This document shows, one piece after another, positions 52,826-62,898 of a stretch of 64,000 nt of DNA. The stretch's first letter is position 1; each line of letters begins with the position of its first letter. The notes below the pieces were generated by a model. That model saw only the letters and a program-made list of their open reading frames with translations, ran no database searches and had not been told where the DNA came from. This DNA comes from Acidimicrobiaceae bacterium (GTDB lineage Bacteria > Actinomycetota > Acidimicrobiia > Acidimicrobiales > Ilumatobacteraceae). The DNA is taken from the NCBI GenBank assembly GCA_947447175.1, contig CANFIM010000002.1:17444-81443 (forward strand), read 5' to 3'. A program made the position numbers and the translations under genes.

Positions 52826-53941
52826 TTAGCGACGCGTCTTCTTGCGGGGGCGCGGTGGGTGGCTGAGAATTGCTTCTGCAGCGGCTGCTGGCGCCGTAGG
52901 CATGCTCACATCTGCGCCACTGCGAGCGGCACGGCGGCTGACAGGTGCCCCAGTCTGCATCAGGTGCGTCATGTCAGCACCCAATGAAAGCTGTCCCCTA
53001 TTTGCCTTGTATTGCGCTGAACGCTCTTTCAAGATGCCCAACAGTGGGGTGGCGATATAGATCGACGAATATGCACCAGTGGCCAAGCCCACCAGCAATG
53101 CCAGAGCAAACTCACGCAAGGACACGGCACCAAAGACTCCCGCTCCAAGAACAAGGAGGCTGAGTACCGGCAACAATGCGGCCAGCGAGGTATTCAACGA
53201 ACGCATGAGCACTTGATTCATCGATACGTTCACGATGTCTCCGTATGAAACGCGTGAACCAGCAAATTGCTTGTCATTATCGCGCACCTTGTCGAACACC
53301 ACGATGGTGTCATACAAGGAGAAACCAAGGATGGTGAGGAATGCCACAACGGTGGCGGGTGTTACTTCCAAGCCCAACACTGAATACACACCAACACTGA
53401 TGCCAACGTCGTGCACCATTGCGGCAATAGCGGAAACTGCCATGCGCCATTCTTTGAACTGGTACCAGATGTATGAAGACACCACGAGAAGGAATATGAG
53501 AAGAGCCTTGATGGCTTTCATGGTGATGGATCGTCCCCATGTGGAACTCACCGTTGACACACTGATGTCGTTCACCTTCGACTTTGACACAGTGGCAAAT
53601 TCAGATTGCAATTTCGTGACTGTTGCAGCGGGAATGTCACCGAGCTGCACACGGATACGTTGCGAAGAACCCGAGCTCAAAGTTTGAACCTTTGCATTTG
53701 CAGAATCAACCTTGACGGTCTTCATTGCAGATTCAGCTTTAGCAATGGTCATCCCCGAAGTTACGGGGATTTCAAAAGCCACACCACCCTTGAAGTCGAT
53801 ACCAAGGTTGAGACCTTGTGCGAAGAGTGAGGCAATAGTGACAACCAGAAGTAATCCAGATGCGGCGAAGCCCAGGTTGCGACGCCCGTAGAAGTTGATG
53901 GTGGTCTCACCACGGAACACTCGAGACATGCGGCCGGCCAT
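52826..53941 (-). CDS. secF: Protein translocase subunit SecF
   Basis: LGIDFKGGVAFEI; GFSLYDTIVVFDKVRDN. Confidence 0.96.
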   Translation of the reverse strand: MAGRMSRVFRGETTINFYGRRNLGFAASGLLLVVTIASLFAQGLNLGIDFKGGVAFEIPVTSGMTIAKAESAMKTVKVDSANAKVQTLSSGSSQRIRVQLGDIPAATVTKLQSEFATVSKSKVNDISVSTVSSTWGRSITMKAIKALLIFLLVVSSYIWYQFKEWRMAVSAIAAMVHDVGISVGVYSVLGLEVTPATVVAFLTILGFSLYDTIVVFDKVRDNDKQFAGSRVSYGDIVNVSMNQVLMRSLNTSLAALLPVLSLLVLGAGVFGAVSLREFALALLVGLATGAYSSIYIATPLLGILKERSAQYKANRGQLSLGADMTHLMQTGAPVSRRAARSGADVSMPTAPAAAAEAILSHPPRPRKKTRR

Positions 53942-55467
53942 TACGCGACTCCCTCGGTAGAAATTTTGCGGGAGATGCCGAGCACACGCCCCTTGTTAAA
54001 CATCTTGGTACGCGCAAGCAATAACACCGCAGGGCGAGTAAAGAAGTACGACACCACAATGTCAGCCATTGTGGAAAGTCCCAAGAAGAACGCAAAGCCT
54101 CGCACTGAACCAACGGTGAGCCACCACAAGATCACTGCACCCAACAACGACACAATGTCGGCCGTGAGAATGGTGCGCCATGCGTTCTCGAATCCGCGTG
54201 CGGCGGAGTTACGCAAAGTACGACCAGCAGCAACGTCATCTTTCAGCTTCTCGAAGAACACAACGTATGAGTCAACGGTGACACCAATAGACACGATGAT
54301 TCCTGCAACACCCGACAAGGTGAGAGCCAAGCCGTTTGTTTTTGACAGCCAAGAAATAATGCTCCAAAGCAGCAGACCCGAGACCGAAAGGCCACCCACC
54401 ACCACAAACGCGATGAGGCGGTAATAGAGCAAGAGGAATAGCAGCACCAGCAAAACGCCGATGAGGCCTGAAACTATTGCTGCGTGCAATGAGTCCTTGC
54501 CTAGTGATGCCGAAACTGTTTGCACCGTAGGCGTATCAAACTTCACAGGCACAGCGCCGAACTGAAGAACGCGAGCTAATTCGGTGGCTTCTTTCTGTGT
54601 GAAGTTGCCAGTGATTTGCACACTTCCCTGATCGAACTTGGGAACCTGCACAACTGGCGCAGAAATCACTTCACCGTCGAGGCTGATGGCGATTTGCTTC
54701 GTGGGGCAATCTGACCCACCTGCGAAGCACTTAGCAGCCAGAGCGTTCCAGAGGTCTGCGCCGGCAGCGCCATCTCGGAGATTGGCAGCAACTGCCCATG
54801 CACCCGCATTCACCTGCGCCGATGCATCATTTTTAAATACTTCGCCGGTGGCACCCGATGGTCCGAGGAGGTACAGCAATCCATCTTTGCGCCCTGGGTA
54901 CACGGTTTGTCCAGGAGCAAGACCGGTTGTTGGGTCGGTGCCAGGAATTGTGGTGGATGTTGTTGATGTGCTGGCAGCTGCATGACGCGCACTACCTACA
55001 CCGCCAGCTGGTGCAGCCAACGTGGATGTTGGTGATGCAACCGTCGTAGTGGTTGCACCCTTCACCGTTGTAGTTGTTGCACCAGGCTTCAGAGTGGTTG
55101 TTGTGGTGGCGTTGGGATTCTGCGCCATTTTCAGCACTGGACGCATTTCAACAGAGCCAGTGCGACCAATGAGGTCAAGAGCCTGCTTCTGGTCTTTCAC
55201 GCCAGGCAGGTTCACCACAACGGTTTTGCCTTGACGAATAATTTCGGGCTCAGCAACACCAATGGAGTCAACACGCTGACGAATAATGTCCACAGCAACG
55301 GTGAGTGCTGCTTCGTCATACGTGCCAGTAGGTGTCATGGTGACCGAGGCGCCACCTTGCAAGTCAAGACCCAAAGACGGCTTGTTGCCGGCCGCAATGT
55401 TGCCCCCGAACATGCCCGCAGCAAGCACCACAATGGCGACAAGAGAAATTACAAGACGACGAATCAT
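53941..55467 (-). CDS. secD: Protein translocase subunit SecD
   Basis: LGLDLQGGASVTM; IRQRVDSIGVAEPEI; SIGVTVDSYVVFFEKLKDD. Confidence 0.95.
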   Translation of the reverse strand: MIRRLVISLVAIVVLAAGMFGGNIAAGNKPSLGLDLQGGASVTMTPTGTYDEAALTVAVDIIRQRVDSIGVAEPEIIRQGKTVVVNLPGVKDQKQALDLIGRTGSVEMRPVLKMAQNPNATTTTTLKPGATTTTVKGATTTTVASPTSTLAAPAGGVGSARHAAASTSTTSTTIPGTDPTTGLAPGQTVYPGRKDGLLYLLGPSGATGEVFKNDASAQVNAGAWAVAANLRDGAAGADLWNALAAKCFAGGSDCPTKQIAISLDGEVISAPVVQVPKFDQGSVQITGNFTQKEATELARVLQFGAVPVKFDTPTVQTVSASLGKDSLHAAIVSGLIGVLLVLLFLLLYYRLIAFVVVGGLSVSGLLLWSIISWLSKTNGLALTLSGVAGIIVSIGVTVDSYVVFFEKLKDDVAAGRTLRNSAARGFENAWRTILTADIVSLLGAVILWWLTVGSVRGFAFFLGLSTMADIVVSYFFTRPAVLLLARTKMFNKGRVLGISRKISTEGVA

Positions 55468-55474
55468 TTTCTAC

Positions 55475-55815
55475 TTACTTACTGTCGGGAGTGGCTGCTG
55501 GTGTCACTTTGCGAGCAACAGCACCACGAGATACGCGAACTTCAATTCGCTCAGAGCCGTGACCATCAGCGATATCGATCCACATCACATCACCCTCGAT
55601 GGCAGAAACGAATCCGAAGATGCCAGAGTTCAACAGCACCTCGTCACCCTCCACAATGGAAGATTGCAGGGCAGCTGTTTCTTTTACTCGCTTGCGCTGA
55701 GGACGAAGCAAGAGGAAATACATGGCCCCGAAGATGGCACCGAAAAAGAACAAGGTAAACAGCGGGTTACCGTTCTTGCTGGAGGTGGATGTTGCGGCGA
55801 GGAGAAAAGCAATCA
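55475..55815 (-). CDS. yajC: Preprotein translocase subunit YajC
   Basis: TM segment then FLLLRPQRKRVKETAALQSSIVEGDEVLLNSGIFG; start GTG at 55815 (TTG at 55824 possible), not the 56080 ORF start. Confidence 0.88.
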
Positions 55816-55862
55816 CGGTGTGCAATCCTAGCCAGCCACCCGAGGCGCTGACCCCTACGCCC

Positions 55863-56960
55863 TTATCCCCAAACGTCGAGAATCTGCTTGCGCAAGGCCC
55901 CAAAGGTCTGATTTGAGATGGCTGCACGCATTTGGGCCATGAGTGAAATAGTCCAGGCCACGTTGTGGATAGACACCAATCGAGCGGCAGTGGGCTCGCC
56001 CACCTGAGTGAGATGGCGGAGATATCCACGGCTATGCGAGGTGCACACCCAGCATGAACAGGCAGGGTCGAGGGGTTCATCAGAGTCGGTGAACTTGGCG
56101 TTCTTGATATGAACTTTGCCCACCGATGTCATTGCGGTGCCATGACGACCAAGTCGAGTTTGCATGACGCAGTCAAACTGGTCGACTCCCAAGGCAACTG
56201 CTTCTACCAACGATGCAGGGTCGCCCACGCCCATGAGATACCGAGGCTGATCTTTAGGAATCTCACCAATGCACGCGGCAATGGACTCCACCATTTCTGC
56301 ACGAGTCTCACCCACCGACAAACCACCGATGGCATACCCATCGAAGCCAACGTCTGTTGTGCGACGTGCACTTTCTGCGCGCATTGCAGCATCTGTGCCA
56401 CCCTGCACAATTCCAAAAAGCGATTGGTCTTCACGATGATGAGCAGCCTTAGCTCGAAGAGCCCAAGCATGAGTGCGCTCAAGAGCTAAGCGCACAACGT
56501 GCGGTTCAGCAGGTAGCGACGTGCATACGTCAAGCACCATCTGAATATCTGCTCCTAATTTCTCCTGCGTATCAACGGCAATCTCTGGAGTGAAGCGGTG
56601 CATCGACCCGTCGTATGTTGACTTAAACGTGACTCCATCATCATCAACTTTTGGATCAAGTGAGAACACTTGGAATCCACCGGAGTCTGTGAGCGTGAGT
56701 CCATCCCAACCGGCAAAAGATCCGAGTCCTCCAAAACGTTGCACCACATCTGCACCTGGACGAAGCATGAGGTGATACGTATTGCCCAACACGATGCGCG
56801 CACCAAGTTCTGCATAGTCGCGAGCACTGAGATATTTAATGGCACCGCGTGTACCAACTGGCATGAAGCATGGCGTTTCGTACGAACCACGATGTGTTGT
56901 GGCGACACCAGTGCGCGCATCGCCGTCGCGGGCCGTGATGTCTAAAGACACTTTGTACAC
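55863..56960 (-). CDS. tgt: Queuine tRNA-ribosyltransferase
   Basis: PCFMPVGTRGAIKYL; LTDSGGFQVFSL; FGIVQGGTDAAMR; Zn site CSCWVCTSHSRGYLRHL. Confidence 0.96.
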   Translation of the reverse strand: MYKVSLDITARDGDARTGVATTHRGSYETPCFMPVGTRGAIKYLSARDYAELGARIVLGNTYHLMLRPGADVVQRFGGLGSFAGWDGLTLTDSGGFQVFSLDPKVDDDGVTFKSTYDGSMHRFTPEIAVDTQEKLGADIQMVLDVCTSLPAEPHVVRLALERTHAWALRAKAAHHREDQSLFGIVQGGTDAAMRAESARRTTDVGFDGYAIGGLSVGETRAEMVESIAACIGEIPKDQPRYLMGVGDPASLVEAVALGVDQFDCVMQTRLGRHGTAMTSVGKVHIKNAKFTDSDEPLDPACSCWVCTSHSRGYLRHLTQVGEPTAARLVSIHNVAWTISLMAQMRAAISNQTFGALRKQILDVWG

Positions 56961-56962
56961 GA

Positions 56963-57970
56963 TTACTCTCCTGATCTTTCAATCAACATTGCGTCACCGA
57001 AAGAGAGAAAACGATATTTCTCTGCGATGGCCGTTTCATAGAGATCACGCCATTTGACGCCAACAAAAGATTCAATCATTAACAGCAACGAGGTTCTAGG
57101 CAAGTGAAAATTGGTCAGCATGAGGTCCACGTGCTTCCATTTGTATCCGGGCGTAATAAACAAATTGGTACGTCCCGATAACTCGCCGCGCGTTGCTGCA
57201 GATTCAATGGCGCGAGTAGCAGTGGTGCCAACAGCAATCACTCGAGACGCCGAGGCACACGCATCCAATACTTCTTGCGACACGTTGTAGTACTCCGAGT
57301 GAATCACATGGTCAAGAGGGTCATCAGCAGAAATTGGCTTGAACGTGTCTAGACCAACAATGAGTTCCACCTTCAACACCTGAACGCCCTTCGCTTCAAT
57401 TCGGGCCATTAACTCGGGTGTGAAATGCAAACCTGCGGTGGGCGCAGCAGCACTAGCTGCCCGACGGGAATACACCGTTTGATAGCGCTCTTGATCAACA
57501 AGAGATCCGCGAATGTACGGCGGTAACGGCATGGTGCCAATTCGCTGTAGCAACCCCATGGGGTCTTCATCGAGAATTTCAATGTTGAACGTGTCGCCTG
57601 CCTCGGTACGAGAACCGATTCGCACGACTCTCTTTCCGAAGTATTCGAGAATCTCGCCTTCTTTTAGCTTGCGTGCGGGCTTCACCATTGCTTCCCATTC
57701 ACGATGGTCTTCGGTGCGTTGCTCCAACAAAAGAATCTCTGCCGCCCCACCCGTGCGTCGCTGCAGGTGAATACGAGCGGGTAGTACTCGCGTGTCGTTC
57801 ACAACAAGCACATCGCCTGGCTCAAGGAGTGAATCAAAGTCACTCACATGTAAGTGGCGAATACCGTGGGAGCCCACGTCAACGAAGAGCCGTGCGGAAT
57901 CTCGTGGTTCAACTGGCTTCTGAGCAATAAGAGACTCGGGCAGTTCGTAATCGATGTCCGAGAGTTGCAC
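56963..57970 (-). CDS. queA: tRNA preQ1(34) S-adenosylmethionine ribosyltransferase-isomerase
   Basis: DIDYELPESLIAQKPVEPRDSARL; SAAAPTAGLHFTPEL. Confidence 0.96.
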   Translation of the reverse strand: MQLSDIDYELPESLIAQKPVEPRDSARLFVDVGSHGIRHLHVSDFDSLLEPGDVLVVNDTRVLPARIHLQRRTGGAAEILLLEQRTEDHREWEAMVKPARKLKEGEILEYFGKRVVRIGSRTEAGDTFNIEILDEDPMGLLQRIGTMPLPPYIRGSLVDQERYQTVYSRRAASAAAPTAGLHFTPELMARIEAKGVQVLKVELIVGLDTFKPISADDPLDHVIHSEYYNVSQEVLDACASASRVIAVGTTATRAIESAATRGELSGRTNLFITPGYKWKHVDLMLTNFHLPRTSLLLMIESFVGVKWRDLYETAIAEKYRFLSFGDAMLIERSGE

Positions 57971-57979
57971 GCAGTAAGG

Positions 57980-58972
57980 CTAGGGGTTTCCTAGGTGTGA
58001 ACGTGCGGCATCCATTGCGATTCGGCCCCGAGGAGTACGCGCAAGCAGGCCTTTTTGAATGAGGAAAGGCTCGTAGACATCTTCCACAGTTTCCGGTTGT
58101 TCACCGACAGCGATGGCCAATGTGGTGAGCCCTACGGGACCACCATCAAACTGCTCACACAAACTGCGCAAGATTGCGCGGTCAACTTTGTCGAGACCCA
58201 ACTCGTCAACACCGAAGACACGTAAGGCCTCAAGTGCCGTTGCCGAGTCAACATGGCCATTGCTGCGTACTTCTGCGAAGTCTCGAACACGGCGCAGCAA
58301 ACGGTTGGCAATTCGGGGTGTACCTCGACTGCGTCGCGCGATGTGGCCTGCTGCTTCGCCATCAAGAGGAACATCAAGGATGCGTGACGCACGGCGAACA
58401 ATGGAATCAAGTTCGTCATCGTCGTAGTAATCAAGTCGAGCGACAAGTCCGAAGCGATCTCGTAAAGGTCCGGTAATCATTCCGGTACGTGTGGTTGCAC
58501 CAATCAATGTAAATCGCGGCAACGTGAGTCGAATTGACGACGCCGCAGGGCCTTTACCCACCACAATGTCGATCTGGAAATCCTCCATTGCTGGATACAA
58601 AATTTCTTCAACCGAGCGCGATAGTCGATGTATCTCATCGATGAATAACACGTCACCCTCACCCAACTTGGTGAGAATGGCGGCAAGGTCACCTGCGCGC
58701 TCGAGTGCTGGGCCGCTTGTGACATGCAGGGCAACGCCCATCTCGATAGCCACGATGCTGGCCATGGTTGTTTTACCCAAACCTGGGGGCCCAGCCAACA
58801 GAATGTGATCTGCCGCCTGACCGCGCTGCTTTGCTGCACCCAACACAATGTCAAGGTGTTCTTTCAGCTCTCGCTGTCCAACGAATTCGTCTAGTGCACG
58901 TGGACGTAATCCGGCTTCTTCACCCATTTCACGCTCATGAGCAACCGACGGTTCTAAAAACTCATCACGCAC
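57980..58972 (-). CDS. ruvB: Holliday junction helicase RuvB
   Basis: [41 protein letters not shown]. Confidence 0.98.
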   Translation of the reverse strand: MRDEFLEPSVAHEREMGEEAGLRPRALDEFVGQRELKEHLDIVLGAAKQRGQAADHILLAGPPGLGKTTMASIVAIEMGVALHVTSGPALERAGDLAAILTKLGEGDVLFIDEIHRLSRSVEEILYPAMEDFQIDIVVGKGPAASSIRLTLPRFTLIGATTRTGMITGPLRDRFGLVARLDYYDDDELDSIVRRASRILDVPLDGEAAGHIARRSRGTPRIANRLLRRVRDFAEVRSNGHVDSATALEALRVFGVDELGLDKVDRAILRSLCEQFDGGPVGLTTLAIAVGEQPETVEDVYEPFLIQKGLLARTPRGRIAMDAARSHLGNP

Positions 58973-59555
58973 GTCGAGCTCCGATCAGTGCAAGAGCATC
59001 ACGCAGCATTGATTCAGAATCTCCGCCTGCGGCAAGTTGACGCATTGCTTCACGAATTTCTTCAGGTGCATAGCCAAGTGCTGTGAGCGCCTCGCGAACA
59101 TCTGCTGCCGCAGACTGCACGGAGTCACTGCTTCCGACATCAGCAATACCTTCGAGATGCAGACGTGACTTCAATTCCACCATGAGACGTTCTGCAGTTT
59201 TCTTACCAACACCCGGAACAACCGTGAGAGCGGCGATATCCCCAGACGACACAATGGTGATGAGTGCGGTGGGTGAATACGTGGAGAGAATTGCCATGGC
59301 CATAGCGGGACCAATGCCATGTGTGGCGATGAGAATGTTGAATGTGTCTCGCTCGGTGCGCGATATAAAACCGAACAACGTTTGTGCATCTTCACGGATG
59401 TGATGATGAATATGTAAAAAAGTTGACACGGTGGGCTCTAACTCAGCAAATGTTGAGGTGGTAACAGAACACAAATAGCCAACTCCGCCAACCTCAAGCA
59501 GCACTGTGGACGGCGTAAACCGTTCAAGCACCACACCACGCAGACTGCCAATCAC
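58965..59555 (-). CDS. ruvA: Holliday junction protein RuvA
   Basis: [11 protein letters not shown]; HhH motifs [11 protein letters not shown] and [17 protein letters not shown]. Confidence 0.95.
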   Translation of the reverse strand: MIGSLRGVVLERFTPSTVLLEVGGVGYLCSVTTSTFAELEPTVSTFLHIHHHIREDAQTLFGFISRTERDTFNILIATHGIGPAMAMAILSTYSPTALITIVSSGDIAALTVVPGVGKKTAERLMVELKSRLHLEGIADVGSSDSVQSAAADVREALTALGYAPEEIREAMRQLAAGGDSESMLRDALALIGARRA

Positions 59556-60094
59556 AACACGCTCCGCGACATTGCCGCATCACGCGATGCGATAAACGGG
59601 GCTATTGAGCAATGGCACAGCGCAATTGCTGCTGCATCGGCTGCGTCGGCAGGCGTAGGAACAGATTCCAACTTGAGCCTCTGTTGCACCATCAGACCAA
59701 TTTGATCTTTCGTGGCGCTTCCCCATCCGGCCACTGTGTTCTTCACTGCAGACGGTGTGTACTGAGCTACTTCGCAACCCGCACGAGATGCAAGCGCGAG
59801 AACAATGCCACTCGCCTGGCCAACCCCCATTGCCGTGCGCACATTGTTCTGAAAAAACACCTGCTCAATTGCCACCGCGTGTGGCGTGAACTCGGCGAGT
59901 AATTGCTCTACTTCGCCGTGCAGCTCGGCGAGACGCTCATGGAGAGGACTGGTGGCAGGGGTACGGATGACCCCAATGGCCAAAGCCCGAATGTTGTGGG
60001 CCGACTTCATCTCCAATACGGCATAGCCACAACGGGTGAGCCCAGGGTCGACGCCGAGCACAATACGTGCTTCTGAGGACCCCTGACCGAACAT
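59552..60094 (-). CDS. ruvC: Crossover junction endodeoxyribonuclease RuvC
   Basis: VLGVDPGLTRCGYAVLE; VFFQNNVRTAMGVGQASG. Confidence 0.96.
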   Translation of the reverse strand: MFGQGSSEARIVLGVDPGLTRCGYAVLEMKSAHNIRALAIGVIRTPATSPLHERLAELHGEVEQLLAEFTPHAVAIEQVFFQNNVRTAMGVGQASGIVLALASRAGCEVAQYTPSAVKNTVAGWGSATKDQIGLMVQQRLKLESVPTPADAADAAAIALCHCSIAPFIASRDAAMSRSVL

Positions 60095-60135
60095 ATGTTT
60101 GATTGTATCGGGGCTGTCAACCCCGATGGGGAATA

Positions 60136-60588
60136 TCAGCCCGCAGCCTGGACGGCAGCCACAAGTTCGTCAACTGAGCGGAAAGTAAGGCCCGCAATGG
60201 CCCTGTGCGCATAGCGGACAATGCCCTGGGCATCGACCACAAAGACACTGCGGCGAGGGAACCCCAGGGGGCCCACCGTGCCGTAGAGGCCAGCGACCGT
60301 TTTGTCGACATCTGCCAACAACGGGAATTTGAAACCGTACTTGGCTGCGAATTGCTCATGGCTCTCAACATCTTGCGATGAAATAGCAAGCACCTGGGCA
60401 CCTACTTCATCGAATGCTGACAGTTCGTTGTTGTACGAATTCAATTGCTTGGTACACACTGGGGTTTCGTCGCCAGGGTAAAACACCACCACCACTGTGG
60501 TGCCCTTAAAAGAAGACAGCGAATACGAACGTCCACCAGTACCTGGCAGCGTGAAATCGGGAGCCTGGTCACCAATTGAAAGAGTCAT
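60136..60588 (-). CDS. bcp: Thioredoxin-dependent peroxiredoxin, Bcp type
   Basis: [31 protein letters not shown] peroxidatic Cys. Confidence 0.94.
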   Translation of the reverse strand: MTLSIGDQAPDFTLPGTGGRSYSLSSFKGTTVVVVFYPGDETPVCTKQLNSYNNELSAFDEVGAQVLAISSQDVESHEQFAAKYGFKFPLLADVDKTVAGLYGTVGPLGFPRRSVFVVDAQGIVRYAHRAIAGLTFRSVDELVAAVQAAG

Positions 60589-61331
60589 TAGCCAAGCTCC
60601 TGCATGAGTGATTCCTCGATGTCGAAGTTTGAGAACACGTCTTGAACATCATCATTGTCTTCCAGCATGTCCATAATTTTCAAAATATTCTTCGCATCGT
60701 CGGCACTAGTTACTTCAATCACAGTAGACGACACCATGGTTGATTCTGCACTTTGTACTTCAATGCCGGCGCCGACAAGCGCTTCTTGAATGTCGTACAC
60801 ACTTGACGGATCGCTGAGAACTTTCCAAGATTCTCCGTCGCGCTCAACATCTTCTGCACCAGCCTCAAGTGCTGCTGTCATCACGGTGTCTTCATCGAGC
60901 GTGCCCGAAACATAAATGACTCCTCGACGAGAGAATTGCCAACCCACTGCACCGGGTTCGGCCATTGCCCCACCAAACTTTGAGAAAGCATTGCGCACGT
61001 CAGATGCAGTGCGATTGCGATTGTCGGTAAGAACATCAACCAACATGGCAACACCGCCCGGTGCGTAACCCTCGTACATGATTGATTCGTAGTTTGCGCC
61101 GTCATCCACACCAGTGCCGCGCTTGATTGCGCGATCAATGGCGTCTTTGGTCATCTGGGCTTGCTTGGCCTTTTGCACGATGGTGCGCAACGGAGCATTG
61201 GAGTCGATGTCGCCGCCACCTTTTGCAGCAACTTCAATCTGTCGCGCAAGTTTTGCGAAGAGCTTTCCGCGAGCCTTATCGGCTGCGCCCTTCTTGTGTT
61301 TAATAGTTGCCCATTTGGAGTGGCCTGACAT
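60588..61331 (-). CDS. YebC/PmpR family regulatory protein
   Basis: [37 protein letters not shown]. Confidence 0.96.
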   Translation of the reverse strand: MSGHSKWATIKHKKGAADKARGKLFAKLARQIEVAAKGGGDIDSNAPLRTIVQKAKQAQMTKDAIDRAIKRGTGVDDGANYESIMYEGYAPGGVAMLVDVLTDNRNRTASDVRNAFSKFGGAMAEPGAVGWQFSRRGVIYVSGTLDEDTVMTAALEAGAEDVERDGESWKVLSDPSSVYDIQEALVGAGIEVQSAESTMVSSTVIEVTSADDAKNILKIMDMLEDNDDVQDVFSNFDIEESLMQELG

Positions 61332-61333
61332 GG

Positions 61334-61918
61334 CTACACCTTTCTCGTGTTTGACATGGTGCTTACAAAGTATTCATGAAGTCGAGCATCGCTCGTTAAT
61401 TCAGGGTGGAATGAGGCAGCCAGCACGTTGCCCTGGCGCACAAGAACAGGCTCATCCCCTAGTGAACCAATCACTTCTACGGCTGTGCCCACCCGTTCAA
61501 TTCGTGGCGCTCGGATGAATACGCCATGGAACTCTCCAATGGGCGTGGAGATAGAACTCTCAAAAGAATCCACTTGGCGACCAAACGCGTTGCGGCGAAC
61601 AGAGATGTCAATCGCTGAAAAATTTCGCTGATCGGAACGTCCGTCAAGGACTTCTGATGCAAGAAGAATCATGCCGGCGCAGGTGCCGAAAGTAGGCATG
61701 CCACTGGCAAGACGCTCCGTGATGGCATCAAATAATCCAGACGACTCAAGCAACTGCGACATGGTGCTGGATTCCCCACCGGGCATCAGCAGTGCATCCA
61801 CAGTTTCTAATTGTGCAGGCGTGCGAATTTCAACAGGCTCGACACCTATTGAGGACAAACACTCACAGTGAGCGGCAAACGCTCCTTGAAGAGCGAGGAC
61901 TCCGATTCGCATGTTCAC
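61334..61918 (-). CDS. pdxT: Pyridoxal 5'-phosphate synthase glutaminase subunit
   Basis: GVLALQGAFAAH; LLMPGGESSTM; FGTCAGMILL. Confidence 0.96.
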   Translation of the reverse strand: MNMRIGVLALQGAFAAHCECLSSIGVEPVEIRTPAQLETVDALLMPGGESSTMSQLLESSGLFDAITERLASGMPTFGTCAGMILLASEVLDGRSDQRNFSAIDISVRRNAFGRQVDSFESSISTPIGEFHGVFIRAPRIERVGTAVEVIGSLGDEPVLVRQGNVLAASFHPELTSDARLHEYFVSTMSNTRKV

Positions 61919-61948
61919 CCGGAGGCCTCGCGTTCATGGTTGTACCAA

Positions 61949-62848
61949 TTACCAACCGCGCTGTGCGAAGCGCTGAGTGTTATTGATTTCATCCATGTTG
62001 ATGCCGGTCATTGGTGCACCAAGCCCGCGACTCACGCGAACAAGAACTTCGGGGTCACGGAAGTGAGTGGTTGCTTCCACGATTGCTTTTGCACGAGGTG
62101 CTGGGTCATCGCTCTTGAAAATGCCCGAACCAACAAACACAGCTTCAGCACCCAATTGCATTGCGAGAGCAGCATCGGCTGGAGTTGCAATGCCGCCTGC
62201 ACAGAAGATGGGAACTTGGAGCTTGCCAGTTTCTGCAATTTCTTGCACCAACGGCAATGGAGCTTGCAGTTGCTTAGCCCACTCGAACAATTCAGCCTGG
62301 TCAGCCTGGGTGATCTTGCGAATGTCACCAAGGATTGAACGCAAGTGACGAACAGCTTCCACAATGTCACCCGTGCCAGCTTCGCCCTTTGAGCGAATCA
62401 TGCATGCACCTTCGGAAATACGACGAAGCGCTTCACCCAAATTGGTTGCGCCACACACAAAAGGAACGGTGAACGCAAACTTGTCGATGTGGTGCTTTTC
62501 GTCTGCAGGGGTAAGTACTTCTGATTCGTCGATGAAGTCGACTCCGAGTTGCTGGATGATTTGAGCTTCAACGAAGTGGCCGATACGAACTTTTGCCATC
62601 ACAGGAATGCGCACCGTGGCCTGGATTCCCTCGATCATCGATGGATCAGACATACGAGACACGCCACCGTCGCGACGAATGTCTGCTGGCACGCGCTCAA
62701 GTGCCATAACGGCGCATGCTCCGGCATCTTCTGCGATCTTTGCTTGTTCGGCATTGACCACGTCCATGATGACGCCGCCTTTCAGCATTTCTGCAAGGCC
62801 ACGCTTAACGCGCTGCGTACCGACCGAAGAACCAGAAGTTGAATTCAT
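61949..62848 (-). CDS. pdxS: Pyridoxal 5'-phosphate synthase lyase subunit
   Basis: [71 protein letters not shown]. Confidence 0.97.
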   Translation of the reverse strand: MNSTSGSSVGTQRVKRGLAEMLKGGVIMDVVNAEQAKIAEDAGACAVMALERVPADIRRDGGVSRMSDPSMIEGIQATVRIPVMAKVRIGHFVEAQIIQQLGVDFIDESEVLTPADEKHHIDKFAFTVPFVCGATNLGEALRRISEGACMIRSKGEAGTGDIVEAVRHLRSILGDIRKITQADQAELFEWAKQLQAPLPLVQEIAETGKLQVPIFCAGGIATPADAALAMQLGAEAVFVGSGIFKSDDPAPRAKAIVEATTHFRDPEVLVRVSRGLGAPMTGINMDEINNTQRFAQRGW

Positions 62849-62855
62849 GGGGATT

Positions 62856-62882
62856 ATGGTACCGAGGGCACTGCTAGGTACC
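62856..62882 (-). promoter_or_regulatory. Candidate pdxS promoter with paired GGTACC sites
   Basis: TACCAT (62861-62856) 7 nt before ATG; GGTACC at 62858-62863 and 62877-62882. Confidence 0.45.
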
Positions 62883-62898
62883 CCTGATGATTTTGGTC

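Noticed and set aside
55816-56080. Extension of the yajC ORF to 56080 into tgt
   Set aside because: Overlaps conserved Tgt coding sequence; YajC starts at the GTG/TTG near 55815-55824.
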